Assembly (NCBI GenBank): GCA_030063045.1
Contig: JAQSEB010000023.1
Coordinates: 2,914,001-2,978,000, forward strand
DNA: 64,000 nucleotides
Direction of reading: 5' to 3'
From: Pratylenchus scribneri
Taxonomy: Eukaryota > Nematoda > Chromadorea > Rhabditida > Pratylenchidae
Shown here: positions 42,588-55,039 of the stretch, one piece after another
How positions within the stretch are numbered: position 1 is the first letter of the stretch
Layout: each line of letters starts with the position of its first letter
Notes under the pieces: model-generated
Databases searched by the model: none
The model's input: only the letters and a program-made list of their open reading frames with translations
Told to the model about the DNA's origin: nothing
Position numbers and translations under genes: made by a program

Positions 42588-43003
42588 CCTTTCCGGAAAA
42601 TGTCCGCCAAAATGTGTTTTGCATATGTTTTCTCTTTCCGGAAAATGTTCGCCAAAATGTGTTTCTCTTTCCGGAAAATCTTCGCCAAAATGTGTTTCTC
42701 TTTCCGGAAAATGTTCGCCAAAATGTGTTTCTCTTTCCGGAAAATGTTCGCCAAAATGTGTTTCTCTTTCCGGAAAATGTTCGCCAAAATGTGTTTTCCC
42801 TTTCCGGAAAATGTTCGCCAAAATGTTTTTTCCCTTTCCGGAAAATGTTCGCCAAAATGTGTTTCTCTTTCCGGAAAATGTTCGCCAAAATGTGTTTCCC
42901 TTTCCGGAAAATGTTCGCCAAAGTGTGTTTCTCTTTCCGGAAAATGTTCGCCAAAGTGTGTTTCCCTTTCCGGAAAATGTTCGCCAAAATGTGTTTAATA
43001 AGT
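42588..43003 (+). repeat. 33-bp tandem array open in all frames
   Basis: About 12-13 units of 33 bp (GTGTTTCTCTTTCCGGAAAA plus TGTTCGCCAAAAT), with a few point variants. Since 33 is a multiple of three and the unit lacks stops on either strand, long frames run through it in all directions (for example an 11-residue repeat with FRKMFAKMC). The absence of any start, signal or splice context argues it is a satellite, not a gene. Confidence 0.85.
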
Positions 43004-43004
43004 T

Positions 43005-43110
43005 TGCAATTTTTGTGAACTTTTCTCCATTTCAAAAATGCCGACATCATTTGGCAGTAAATTGATGAACAAACATGATAAAAAAAAATTGGTCACGAAC
43101 AAAGGCAAGT
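43005..43110 (+). pseudogene. Degenerate copy of the esterase His-block exon
   Basis: AATAAGTTTGCA...GTGAACTTTTCTCCATTTC...AAAATGCCGACATCA and what follows up to AAATTGGTCA parallels 42036-42150 (AATAAGCTTGCACTC...GCGAACTTTTCTACATTTTC...AAATGCTGACATCA), with frame breaks. It is the remnant of a duplicated 3' part of the esterase gene, separated from the source by the 33-bp array. Confidence 0.6.
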
Positions 43111-43427
43111 CATCAATCCATTTTTTGCATTCAAATTAAATGGTGCTTATTTCTTTTTTTTCATTTTTTTGACACTTCTTTTATTATTCATCCAAAATGT
43201 TCAGCAAAAATACAATCAGCCTTTTTTATTGTCTGCTACAATCAAAGAATGCGATGAATTGATTATTAATGGAATTGAGTGTTTAATGTGAAATAAAGGA
43301 GAATAAAGAATGGCCATAAAATAATTCATATAATGGTATTATTAATATATTTACATATTTATTATTCGCTTTTTCATCATCAAATTGTATAAAAACTGAA
43401 TTAAGCCAACATTTATATTTAAAAGAA
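43111..43427. other. Intergenic spacer upstream of the carboxypeptidase
   Basis: About 320 bp of AT-rich DNA following the decayed esterase copy. No gene signal. Confidence 0.45.
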
Positions 43428-45281
43428 ATGTTAACCTTCTTTCTCTCAATTTTATGGCCAATTTTTTTGGCCAATTTGGCAAATGGATTTACGTTGGATC
43501 GGCAACAATTTCGGCATTATGATGGGTGAATAAAAATGGAATTAATATTAAATTTAAATATTGTTTTTAGTTTTAAATTATTCCGGGCAATTCCATTCAC
43601 AAATTCGCAAATTGATGCCCTCCAAAATTTGTCAAAATCTGTTGGAATCCATTCGGAAATGAATGAGGGAATAGAATTCTGGAAATTCAGTCGTCATTTG
43701 GGAATGCCTACGGAAATATTCATTTCAAATGGAAAAGAGGAAAAATTGCGCCGATTTCTCCGTCAAAATCATATTTTCCATCAAAAAATGATCGACGATT
43801 TTGGAATGTAAATTTGGCTGAATTTTAAAATTAGAAATTCATTTTTTTTTAATTTTTGACAAATGAGAGAGGCCGGGGAAACAATGCGACACGATGAGCC
43901 CATGGAATTTATTGCAAATTTACAAGAATTCGATTTGGGCAAATATCATCGATATGAAGCCGTAAATTAATTAAATTACAAAAATAACTATTAAATATTT
44001 TACAAAGATTATTCAATATTTACAAATTTTGGCAAAAACGCATCCAGCATTCATCAATTTGGCCAGTTTAGGAAAAACATTTGAAGGACGCGAATTGGCA
44101 ATGATCAAAGTTGGAAATTGTCAAAATTGGGTGGGAATTCATAATTAATAAATAGATGGGCTATCCAACTGGTTCACCAAAGCCAATATTGTTGTTGGAT
44201 GCCGGAATCCATGCCCGAGAATGGATTGCTCCAGCCGTTGCATTGCATGTCGTCAATGCGGTCAGAATATGATCAAAATATTTTGAATATGTTTTCTTCA
44301 ATTTTCAGCTGGTCAATGACCCAAAATGGCACTCCCTTTTGAGGGAAATTGATGTCCACGTCATTCCGGTGATGAACCCAGATGGATATGTCCATTCATG
44401 GGACAAAGATCGTTCAGTCTATTTTTTTGCGAATATTTCATCTAATATTTTGATTAGGTCTTTGGCGTCGAACCCGTTCAGGTCCATATACCACCACAGG
44501 GGTTTGCCGTGCCCAAATGGACTCGGAATGGAATAAAGCGGAAACAACAATGTTTAAGGAGACAATGTGTTTTGGTGCAGACCCAAATCGTAATTTTCCC
44601 TATCATTGGGCCGAATCCGGCACGGATGCATGCCCTTGCAGGTCCATTCTCACTTATTTATATTTTTGGATATTCATTCACTTTTAGTGAAGTTTACCCC
44701 GGCCCAGGTGCCCTTTCTGAAGTGGAATGTGCTCATTTGGCGGAATATATGCGCACAAATCGACAACAAATCAAAGCATATTTAACGTTGCACGCTTATG
44801 GCAATTTATTGATCCATGCTTGGAATTATGCACAACACACTTATCCACAGGATGTGGCCGACATTAAATTAGTGGCCAATCAAATGGTTAATGCCATCCA
44901 AACTGCTGGTGGACCAAAATTCACTGTCGGCAGTGCACCCGACATTCTTTGTTCGTTTCCCCAAATTGGCCATTATTCGGCCTAATTATTCCAATTTTAA
45001 ATTGAATTAAAATATTTATTATTTTTAGATGAAGCTGCCGGTGGCAGTGATGATTATGCGAGCAGTTTGGGCATAAAATATTCCTACACATTGGAACTGA
45101 CGGATGGCCAATTTGGCCGATTCTTTGGCGGATTCATTTACCCAGAAAAGGGAATAAACCCAGAGGCGATGAAGGTCAAAATGAATTTGAAAAAAGGAAA
45201 TGAATTCATTTTCAGATTCTCCCTGGAATTTATGTTTTGGCAAACAAAGTGAAAGAAAATGGCAACAATTTTTCATTATGA
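43428..45281 (+). CDS. Secreted zinc carboxypeptidase (M14A, CPA/CPB-like) proenzyme
   Basis: Signal peptide [20 protein letters not shown], then an activation propeptide ([11 protein letters not shown]...[10 protein letters not shown]). The catalytic domain begins near [17 protein letters not shown]. Zinc ligands are in [13 protein letters not shown] (His and Glu) and LTLHAYGN (His). The substrate region includes [32 protein letters not shown] and the Cys pair CPC|SEVYPG. The catalytic Glu is in [13 protein letters not shown]. The protein ends [20 protein letters not shown] with TGA at 45279-45281. All introns are GT-AG with matching phases. It would remove C-terminal residues from peptides outside the cell or in the gut. 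It looks complete. Confidence 0.92.
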
Positions 45282-45957
45282 TTGAATTATTTTACTATTT
45301 TATGTAAATTTGTGAATATATGCGCAATATAATATTAGTCACACATTTATTTTTAAGGAAATTTGACACTTTTCTTTTTATTTAATTCCATTTTGAATGA
45401 ATTGGCCCATCCTTTTTCCCTTTTGACCTCCACCCACTTTTTCTATTGAATGACATTTTTAATTCCGAATATTCCGTCCTAATCGATCTGTGAGCATTGC
45501 GTGAATTCAATGAATATATAAAATAAACACATCACACAAATATTATATAAAATGGAGTTTCCCATTCCCATCGGTCTCTTTCAACTGGTTTTCCTTCCAT
45601 ATTTCCTAAAACTAATTCTCATTCACTGTGTGTGCTGCTGCTGGTTTAGTTTAGCTACTGATAATATTAAATAAATAAATAAATGATGATTAACACATTT
45701 TCCTCCCTTCCATTTTACACTTGATTTTTCCATTTTAATTCTGACAGCCGAATTAAATGAATGAGCTGGCATTGAATGAACAAATTGAAAATCATTAAAT
45801 GAAGTCTATTTGCTTGCTCCTTCCTTTCATTTTCATCATTTGGCCATTTTAATAAAGCAATTAAATTTACAGAAAAATTAAATATTAATGTAATCCTTTT
45901 TAACCTCCATTTTCTAATTATTAATCCAATCTAAATATTCCTCTTTTTTCGACTAAA
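45282..45957. other. Intergenic region
   Basis: About 680 bp, AT-rich. A 40-codon frame at 45552 (MEFPIPIG) is hydrophobic but has no splice partner. I searched here for a WH1-type exon for the next gene and found none. Confidence 0.45.
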
Positions 45958-46862
45958 ATGGATTTGTTTTTGTCCAAAATCAACAATGCCATCACAAAGG
46001 AACCGGCGGTCAATGAAAAGACCCAAAGACCTCGTCGATTGACCAAAGAGGATATTGGCAATCCAATGGATTTTAGGTGCAATTTTACTTATTAAATTTA
46101 TCATTTTAAAAATATATTTTAAGGCATGAAGCCTATATTGGCTGGGGCGGTGATTTTGGCATGGAAAACATCGATCGAATCCCCGATGGCAGCAGAGGAC
46201 GTTCATGCAGCGAAGGATGTTCAAAAGAGGAAAATCCATCGAAAATCGAGAATCAAAGACCGAAAAGATTGCGAAGAATTAACAAAGAGGAAATTGGATA
46301 TCCCAGGGATTTCAGGTAAAATAAAAATATTTTGAATATTAAAAAATTTGCAGGCATAATGCGCACATTGGATGGGATGATTTTGATGGATTCAAAATGG
46401 AAAGCAATGGGGAACCGATGGATCCAAGTGTTCGAGAAATATTGCGCCGAATTGGGGATGCCATGAATGGGACAAACAATTCAAAGGTGAATTCATTCAT
46501 TTATTTTGAATATATTTGATTAATTAAAATTAATACTAATTGTATCAAATTTCATTTATTTTATTTTTTCAGGTCAAGCCAGTGTCAATCATTCCAAATC
46601 GTAATTCCCATTCCCAGCGCCACAGTATGCCATTGCCTCCGGCCGATTTGCCTTCGCCTCCATTCAATCCAAATTGTGTCCAAATATTCATCGATGATAA
46701 GCCAGAACCAAAGGCAAGATTAATTACTATTTTTTTTTTATTTTAATTCCATTTAAGCCTCGCAAAATCTACAAGCCATTGCCGCCAGTTCCCGTCCAGT
46801 CAACCGCCGATCGTCCTCTTTCCGATTGCTCATTTTTCGATTCAGCTCGAACCCGGTTATAA
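45958..46862 (+). CDS. Small protein with two tandem WASP-type CRIB (Cdc42/Rac-binding) motifs
   Basis: Exon 1 (45958-46076) starts MDLFLSKINNAITKEPA and holds the first half-motif LTKEDIGNPMDFR. The next exon continues HEAYIGWGGDFGMENIDR and then begins a second copy, INKEEIGYPRDFR|HNAHIGWDDFDGF. The rest is GEPMDPSVREILRRIGDAM, as after WASP GBDs, a Pro-rich part (MPLPPADLPSPPFNP, YKPLPPVPV) and stop TAA 46860-46862. Both copies match I-G-x-P-x2-F-x-H-x2-H/Y-I-G. Both are split by a phase-2 intron at the same place (DFR|H), so the copy arose by exon duplication. No WH1, WH2 or acidic VCA end is present, unlike WASP. It probably binds GTP-Cdc42/Rac without activating Arp2/3 itself; this is inferred. 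Confidence 0.75.
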
Positions 46863-47047
46863 ATGAACAATGAAATTATTGCCTTTTTTTCACAATCCAT
46901 CCATTATTTATATTATAAAATTGTGATAAAATGATTAAAAGAAAATTTATCATTCTTATGATTATGAATGACAAAATTAATTTGGATTGGTGATATCAAA
47001 TTTAAATGAGAATAAAATGATGGAAAATATATAATATTGTTGTATTT

Positions 47048-48648
47048 TCATTGTTGTGTCAATTGTGTTTCTGGTTGTTGCATGGATCGAATATTCAACG
47101 AACTTTGAACCACTTTGGTCATTCCAGTTTCGGTATAGCGCCCAAAAAGCATTCGAAATGCTTTTCGATATTCTTCGCTGAAAGAAAATTTTTAAATAAA
47201 TCAACCAGTCCAATGATAAATATAATTTATTAACTATAATTAAGACAAATTAATAACAAATTTAATTAATCTCTAAAATCTTATAACCATTTAATTTAAA
47301 GGAAGATGTGATTTCATCGAAATTGATAGATATCAAATGAAAGAAAAGGATTAGAGACCCGTCTATGGTATAAAAAGTAAAATTAATGAAAATTACATCT
47401 TTTTAAATTGAATTAATTAAAAATATATTATATTCCTAATATTTTTCAAATTTTAATCCATGAATATTCAATAATTGCCTGTTTATGAGAAGAATTGGTG
47501 CGCTGCTGGCCGATGTCAAATTGGTCAAATAGCTGACCGCATTAACGAACATCACACTGTGAATTTCATTGTTGAACAAATATGGATGGATTACACGGGA
47601 GAATGTTGCAATGCACCAACCGGCAATATTCACACAAGTTATCCACAATAATGACTTCAAAATGCGTTGAGTGAATGCACAATTGCTTTTCGCTTTTTCT
47701 TTACAAAAAACAATTTATTTAATTTTAATATTTTTGGCCACCTCCATTATTATTAGATGGGGAAATGTTGTTTGCCCTTTGTTTGACCGACACAAAAAGG
47801 TAAATATAAACGAAAACGGTGGCCAAATTGATGGTCAAAACGCTGTAAAGGCATTTGGCCTCGACCAAAAGGCCTTGGAAGCAATCCAATGTTATTGTGC
47901 ACATCACACGCCTTTATTATTTTATTATTATTATTTTGGCCGTAAAAATATTCAAATTTGACTCACAATTGCAAATATCCGTACCATTCGCAAAGTTTGT
48001 AGCATTGAATGACATAAATGGCGCCATAAAGGATGGAAATGGACAGCAACAATTTTACATAACGACGACGATTTAATTGGTTGATCCTAAAGGGAAAATC
48101 AAATAAAAAATAATTGGAAAATGTGAATAACCAAATTGGAAATCGAATGCTCAAAAGACGGTCTAGGCCAATGAAAAATGAACAAAAAAGGGACATATGA
48201 ACACCGAAAAGAGGAATTGACTGGCAAAAATAATAAATTAATAAATTAAATAAAAATTGAAAACAGACTTGAAGAAGTAAACATGTTTGGAGGGGAATGA
48301 AGTCAATGCCACTTAGGGCCAAGAAAAATGTGGTACTTGGGGCCAATTGATAAAGTCCATTCGCAAATGCTTCAGCGGCAATCAGAAAATTGCATCGATG
48401 ATGTAAATGCCTAATTTAATTAATTAATTTAAATATTAAATTTATTCACTTTACTTGGCCTTTATTGTTGCCGCAATCAGCGATATATTCATTGTCAACC
48501 CCAAAATGGCAATCAACCATCGGCCACCGTGAAGGACAATCAATTCGGGTGATCGACCAGAATCCTTGTAGGCTTCATAGAAAGTTATATTCTTCAAAAG
48601 GAATAATTTTATAGAAAAATTTAAAACATTTAAATTTACCGATGCCAT
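47048..48648 (-). CDS. Nematode chemoreceptor, srsx-type 7TM GPCR
   Basis: Exon 1 is MAS only, spliced to NITFYEAYKDSGRS, then TM1 (WLIAILGLTMNISLIAAT). The following exons give TM2, TM3 with GLDRLLSIRFPIW, TM4 (YVKLLLSISILYGAIYV), TM5 (YSVLTINLATVFVYIYLFV), TM6 (LLWITCVNIAGWCIATFS) and TM7 (APILLIN). The final intron (47478-47178, about 300 nt) begins with GC and joins N-S|EEYRKAFRMLFG. The tail ends RSMQQPETQLTQQ with TGA 47050-47048. The conserved tail and GC-AG intron place it with the two srsx genes near 12-16 kb. I saw no frame break in the stretches I read. Confidence 0.85.
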
Positions 48649-49820
48649 CGTTCGCTAGGAATGGGCTAATTAATTGAATTTAAATATAAATATTTCTAAA
48701 ATAAAAATATTTGGAATATTTTTTGGGAAATGATATGAAACTTTTTTTTTCTGAATAAATTATAATAAATTACAAATCCTTCCTTTCCAATCCAGAAATC
48801 TAATTATTTTTTAATTTTCGGATTTCTTTTTGTTAAAATTTAGCCTAAAAAAATTAAATGTTTAAAATAAATATGAAGAATAAAAAATGGGTCTCAGATC
48901 TCAGTTGAATGACTCTACCACTTTTATATGGTAGATGGATTATTGCAAAAATAATATTCCCTCGGGGGATATTAATATCCACAAAAAAATGTTCTAAAAT
49001 TGTCATTCCAATTAAAAAGGATTCTAAGAATGAAAAATATTCCACCACTTTTTGTGCAAAAATGCAGAACAAAAGATCAAGGGGAAATTGTTTTGGGGCC
49101 GATGGACAATAAATTAATTTATTTTATGCCTTAAAAATGTCAATTCCGCCGCGACATTTACGCAAATTTCCCTTTTACACAATTCTGCCGCCGGATATTT
49201 GCTTCCCATATTGAAAATTTGGATGAATGTTTTTGCCAATTCCTCTACATATTTTTGGGTAATTTTTAATAATATTATTTGAATTTGGACCTGACATTCA
49301 CAATTCACATGTTAGAATGCAAAAATACGATACAGGAAAGGAGGAATGATTTGGATTTATTAATATTTGACATTGAATGAATATGTCAATGCCAATTCAT
49401 CCTCCCAGCACTATCTTGGCAGTCCTTACTGTGACGACAATTTATTGCTTCCGTTAATTTCCTTTTTATCCATCAGCAGATTCTTTGTTAAACCCATTTA
49501 GACAATATTAATTTCGAGAAAATTACCTGATAAAATACACGGATGATTCTTTAATAATTCGTTAAAGGTCATCCGATTCCGTTAATTCTTGTTAAACTTT
49601 GATGCTTTAAAACAAATTCAATGAATTCATAAATCACAGTGAATTACATTCAAATTTGTACTTTTATTTGGGATTTAACAATTGGATTTCAATAATAAAA
49701 TTAGGGCCTAAATCTACCTGATTTTATTTAATAATATTTTAAATTTGTATTGATATAAAATTGTAAAAAATGAAACAATAATAAATGTCTATATAATAAA
49801 AATATGTTTTTCAATTCATT
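48649..49820. other. Intergenic region
   Basis: About 1.17 kb, AT-rich. The minus frames 48854-49072 and 49114-49308 (the latter with YVEELAKTFIQIF...ELCKREICVN) have no motif and no credible splice partners. The srsx promoter should be at the left. Confidence 0.45.
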
Positions 49821-52800
49821 TTATGTTTTATTATTTGCTTTTCGCCTCATAATTGTCCTCATTCTCATTGTTGTGCATGGCTCTGTGCCCCCAAGCACAT
49901 CGCTGTCTTCGGATAATTTGAAATTTGTTTGCAAATGAAGGGCATGTTCCACAAAACCAATTTTTAAATTTGAAAGATTCTATGCAAAAATAAATTAATT
50001 TTTAAATAAAAAATTCACCAAAGGAAGACCGCCTAGACCTTCGGGGATTTCAATTTTGCAGCCTTTTTCCACCAATGAATTTGCGCACTAAAATAAAATT
50101 AATGAAATAATTTGATTTTAAATGTATTTTTGCCTCCAATATTTTTTCGGACATTAAATTTATCAAAGTGTCCAGTCCATCTTGGTCCATTCCTGATTTT
50201 CCGCCCACATCGCGCACATTTATTTTTGCAATTTCCAATGTGGCCTTCACATGATCATCGCCTAAATTGTATTCAATTTCAATATATTCATTTTTTGTTT
50301 ACCTTTAATTTGAACATTTACATTCAGCACTAAATCCGCATGGAATGTTGTTATCAATTTGCCCGTGGAATGGGCGAAAAAATCGAGAAAAGCAGAAAAT
50401 TCGAGTGAAATTGTGCCTTTTAATTTAATTGGTATTAAATTTATTATAAAATGTGAATTTATTGCCATTTGATCGGATCATCACATCCGGTGCCCGATCA
50501 GTGCGTATTTTCAAATCCACCTTTTCATTTCCACCTTTCTCTTCATCCTCTGATTTTGCTGCCTAATTTATCAATATAATATTTTTAATTTAATTTTGGA
50601 CTTGCCGGCAATAAACTGCCAATGCAAAATCCCAATTCCACAATTGAATCCACATTCATGCAACTTCCCCCATCATCCTGCCTTCGGGTCCTTTTCTTTC
50701 CCTTCGATTTTGTGCCATTTACAATATTATCATCCGAAAAGAAAACACTGCTAATTGGGGTGGAGGAATCTTCAGAATCTTCAGAAGTGGATGATTGACA
50801 ATTTAATGACATTAATTTGCCAATTTCCGGTGTGTCCGGTGTAATATTGAAGAGGAAAAAGCCAACCCTGTAAAATGCCAAAAATAAAAAACTCAAAACA
50901 ATTCAGGATTGATTGCCTATTCAAATGATAGAGCAATGAATTTAGGGTGAAATCGCTGATCAAAACATCAGCCATTTTGCAATTATTGCCGCATGGGGGA
51001 ATTTGCATTGGGAATGGGCCAAATGGAGTGCATCCCCATCCGCAAACACTGAATCCCCCTTCAAATGAATGAATTAAATTAGGGAGAAACAGTGGCCATT
51101 CTCCACCTCTTATTCCAACTGTATAGCTCTTTGGTGTGGCCTCCGAATTCAAATATTGAAAATTCAAATAAATATTCTCAAATTTTGTCTAAAATTCTGC
51201 AAAATTACCCTTCCAATTCCCTTTAAGCCATACCAAATCAATTAGACTAGTCAAAATTGGCAAAAAACTGCTGGCCCCTCCTCCGGCACTACTCTCAGCG
51301 GCCGCAGCGTCGGCATCGGCCGCAGCCGCTTCAGCATCCGTATTCTCGCCAGCATCGGTTACGGTCCCTCCAACTGTTGTTGTTTCAATCGCAGTCGATT
51401 TAATATCATTAGTGGCATCTGGTTCGGATGTAATCCAATCGTCCGCTTCCTTTCCATTTGTTGATTGCCTTCGAATTTTCACTTCATTGTCTTTTAGCCA
51501 AGGTCCGATTGGAGCTTTAATTTCCCTTCTAATTTTCATTGAATTATTTGTAAATATTATTGGCATATTCCTATTTAAAATTGCGCGTTGTTTCCTCGCC
51601 AATATTGTTGTAGTTTCCTACCAAAATGAATTCAATTTTTCATATCAAAATATTGTCAACTATTTCGGTGTTGTCTTCGTTTTCATCATCGCCTCCCAAT
51701 CCCATCAATTTTGAAATGCATGATGAGCCAATTGCCATTCCCACCAATGTGTTTAGGCTCATTTTCTCTGGAATTGTTGTTGGAATTTTTGAATTCACTT
51801 CTTGGTTCAATAATTGCGGCAATCGAGAACAAATCTATGAATAAATTTATTTTATTTTTTGGGGTTTCTTTTCCAACTTGATGGGAAAATTGCTGCCGAA
51901 CAATTCGAGTCAATTTTGCCTTAAATATTTGTTTATTTTAATTTTGGACAATTTTCACTTGGAGTTGTTGTCTGGCAATGTCCCCAAGCAATCCACCATT
52001 TTGGATATCCATTTGGAGATGGCCAACCGAGGCAGAACCTTCCCAAATATTAATTAATAAATAATTATTATTTTTACTGACAGCTGCCAATTTGAAGTGC
52101 CGGCCAACTTCCATTGTTCACAACCACAATTCCAACCCTAACATGGACCTTTTTAAAAAGGATTAAATCAAGAAAAGAGAGGGAATTGATTCACTCGATT
52201 GGCATCTGCATGAATTCGGCCATAGAGGGCCAGCGGCACCATTATGGTCACTTGGCCACCCAAATTGCCTTCCACACTGAAAACATAAATGAAAAAATTA
52301 AATCAAAATTATAATCAAAATTATTACCTAACATCCATTCCATCTGTATCCAAAATAAGCTGATTTGGTGGTGCCGGATGCAAATGAACATCTCAAAATG
52401 AATGGGGGAAATATGAGAAAATATTAATGAATTTAAAATACTATTTGTGCAATGATAATTGGCGACATGAAGATTTGGTATTCGAATGCATCCTTGGACC
52501 TATAAATGAGTGGAAAATTGCCAAAATATATTTTATGAATTTACTTGAGGCAAACATTGATTGATTGATGGCAATGGGAATCGTTTTATTCGATAATCTA
52601 TTAAATTAATTCTCATTGAAAAAAGGTATTCTTAAACCAACTCAAAACGCCAGCCAATTGTTGTGAAAGATATTGGAATGCTGGCGGATTGAGCCTTGCT
52701 TTGACGCCAGATTGACCGGGAATGCCACCCGAAAGAATTGGATTAAAATCACGTCTTTAAAAGGGGAATAGATGCAAAATAGGTAAATCTTTTTATGCCT

Positions 52801-53198
52801 TCCATTCAAATCGCATCTTGTCCGGGGTCCATCACAATTCACAGTCGTCGCATCTTCGGCCCCTGCCGCAAAAGTGGATGGCAAAATTGTGGTGGCTGCC
52901 GCAGAATTGCCTCTTCAAAATTGGAATAAAAATAAATTTAAATTGATGAATAAATAACCTAGCAATTTGTGGTTTTCCACCATTCACTCCCGCAGATTGG
53001 CCCTTAATTTATTGAATTTATATTCTTCAAATATTTATGCCCAATTTTTGTACATTTTGCTGTATATTTTCTGTCCTTGGTCTGCTGCCTCCATTTCTAT
53101 TTCCTCCAATTCCTGTTTGATAGGAAATTGTTGGGTCAAATTGGGCACCAAAAAATGGAGAAGGAAAGACGAAAAAGATGAACACAAAAAACTGGCAT
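49821..53198 (-). CDS. BPI/LBP-like secreted lipid-binding protein
   Basis: The likely start at 53198 is MPVF followed by a hydrophobic stretch (VFIFFVFPSPFFGAQFD). One base in a six-A run (plus strand, 53186-53191) must be discounted to join it in frame. Then come a Gly/Asn/Ser-rich insert, and the BPI N-terminal signature IPGQSGVKARLNPPAFQYLSQ (about 52700). In the middle are FEGGFSVCGWGC and KMADVLISDFTLNSLLYHLNR, very typical of the family. The C-terminal domain has DQDGLDTLINLMSEKIL, then CANSLVEKGCKIEIPEGLGG|LP and LSNLKIGFVEHALHL, with TAA 49823-49821. An Ala/Asp-rich low-complexity insert sits near 51300. Family members bind lipids; roles range from LPS binding to lipid transport. Not every junction was resolved; one (about 52770) lacks a clean GT donor. 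Confidence 0.8.
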
Positions 53199-54251
53199 AA
53201 ATTATTTAAAATTTAATAGAAATATTTCAACAAACTTTGATTGCTGATTTTTTGCACAATGAGTGGCCCATTTTTGGTAAAATAAGCTGGGAACAAATCG
53301 GCTGGGACAAAGTGGCCAAATTGGCTGCGGAGGTCGGGGCTCATTGGCTTCGATGGGATAAAAAGCTGAACCGAAACGGGCTGATGAGGAAAGGGAAAGT
53401 GGGGAAGAAAGAAAGCGAAACGGGGGATGACTTTCCACATTATTTGGTGAGGGGAAGGGAATGGGATGTTCGCCGCAAAATGGTTTCAGTCAGTCGTTTT
53501 GCGCAGATAATGGGAGAGAGGAATTTGGGGATTATGCTTTTTGGGGTAACAAATGGCCCATACCCCTTTTTGTGTGCGATTATCCATCCCTCATCAATTT
53601 TTTTGATTTCTGTTATCGTTTTTTTTATCCAATTTGGCCAATAATTAATTATCCAATTTTACATTCAAAACACAAATTAATAAATAAAAATATAAAATAT
53701 TTGATTATATTATAAGGAGTAAGAATTTCATTTGTGATTCCGAATCTCTTATTTAAATTCGAGGATTAAAATTGTAATTTTTGATGAATATTAAAACTAT
53801 TCCATTTTTCTTTCACTTTTAAAACTTTTTATTCTAATTTTATAATTTGTGATGGTGGTATAAAATTTACAATATTTTTGAAGAAAGCCAGACTGATTAA
53901 ATAATTTATTTTAAATAAATTTTAATAATGCAATTTTAATCATTTTACTTTCCCCCTTTCCAAAATCCGAATTTACATTCCATCATTGAATATCTTTTGT
54001 TGATTTTGTTTTTTACGGGATTGTATTTGAATTACAGTATAATAAATGCATTTCCCAAAATAGCAAAATATAAATATTCAATAGATCCAATTAAATAATT
54101 CTCAACAAAATAAAAAGAAGACAAAATAATTATAAATCGGCTTGAAGTCAATTTGTGACGATGTTCCATTTTTGGTTCCAGTGAATGTTCCGACAAAAGA
54201 TGATGTTTAAAAGGGAATGGAGAGAAGATGGGTGGATAACACAAATCAAAA
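53199..54251. other. Intergenic region; long plus ORF of doubtful reality
   Basis: A 135-codon plus frame (53237-53644) starts MIADFLHNEWPIFG and ends in hydrophobic sequence. It has no signal peptide, motif or neighbouring exon, and lies in the promoter area of the BPI-like gene. The rest is AT-rich and empty. Confidence 0.4.
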
Positions 54252-55039
54252 ATGAACATCTTATTCGGCATAATTATTTGTAAAATATTCATTTCCGCTT
54301 TTGCTGATTTTCATCCATTTTTTATTGGCCAAAAACATAAAGGAAAGGTACCCAAAAATAATAATTAATCCGCTTTCTTGTTTAATTTTGAGACCGAAAT
54401 TTGTCTGGAATTATTTCCGGATTATATTCGCCATTGCGCACGAAATTTTCGTATTTTGATTAAAAAGGACAAATTTTGTGCCGAATATTCGGCTTCATGT
54501 TTTGGTGAACAGACAAATGGATTTGTTGAAGGTGAATGGAAATAATGGCAAATATTATTGGAATATTTTCAGTTGAACAGAAACAAAAACAAGAAGAAAT
54601 TCCATCTGAAGAAATTGGAGAGAATGAAGAAGCAAAAAATGATGAAAATGAGGAAGAAGAGGAGGAGGAAAAGCATTCATCAACGACAACAATAATGCCC
54701 AATTTGTTGAATGGAACAAATACAACCAACAATTTGAAGGAGCCGGATGAATTGCCACCGCTCGATTTCTCCCTCCGTCGACCTCCCCCTTCGCCCTCCC
54801 AGCGATTGGGTCGACAATATAATGCCAATTTTTGTTATCGATTTCGTCAACGTTTTGATTGTCTTTGCCGGCAGGACCACCAAAATATTGGCTCATATGG
54901 TGCTGCTTTTTGCCCAACTTATTCGGAACGATGCGGATTGCCATTGCCGGATTGGAAAAAGAATAAATTTGTCAATGGCCAAAATTGTTGCGGAAAAAGC
55001 ACAAATAATAGACAGGAAAGAATAATTCTGACTTGCTAA
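54252..55039 (+). CDS. Secreted protein with a duplicated Cys motif, unknown family (233 aa)
   Basis: Three exons, 54252-54347, 54393-54531 and 54573-55039, with exact phases. The signal peptide is MNILFGIIICKIFISAFA. Two similar Cys units are separated by an acidic, Ser/Thr/Asn-rich linker (ENEEEEEEEKHSS, about 54640-54680). Unit 1: CLELFPDYIRHC, 13 residues, FCAEYSASC. Unit 2: CYRFRQRFDCLC, 14 residues, FCPTYSERC. Both follow C-x10-C-x13/14-C-x6-C with a shared F-C-x2-Y-S pattern. The C-terminus adds CGKS and ends ILTC. The Pro-rich block RRPPPSPSQR precedes unit 2. I do not recognise the domain; it would be an extracellular disulfide-bonded module. Confidence 0.75.

Noticed and set aside
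42462..43065. Long ORFs on both strands through 42.4-43.1 kb (up to 178 aa)
   Set aside because: They exist only because a 33-bp unit without stops repeats; no signal, domain or splice context.
53237..53644. 135-codon plus ORF upstream of the BPI-like gene
   Set aside because: No motif, signal peptide or partner exon; kept only as a note in the intergenic entry.
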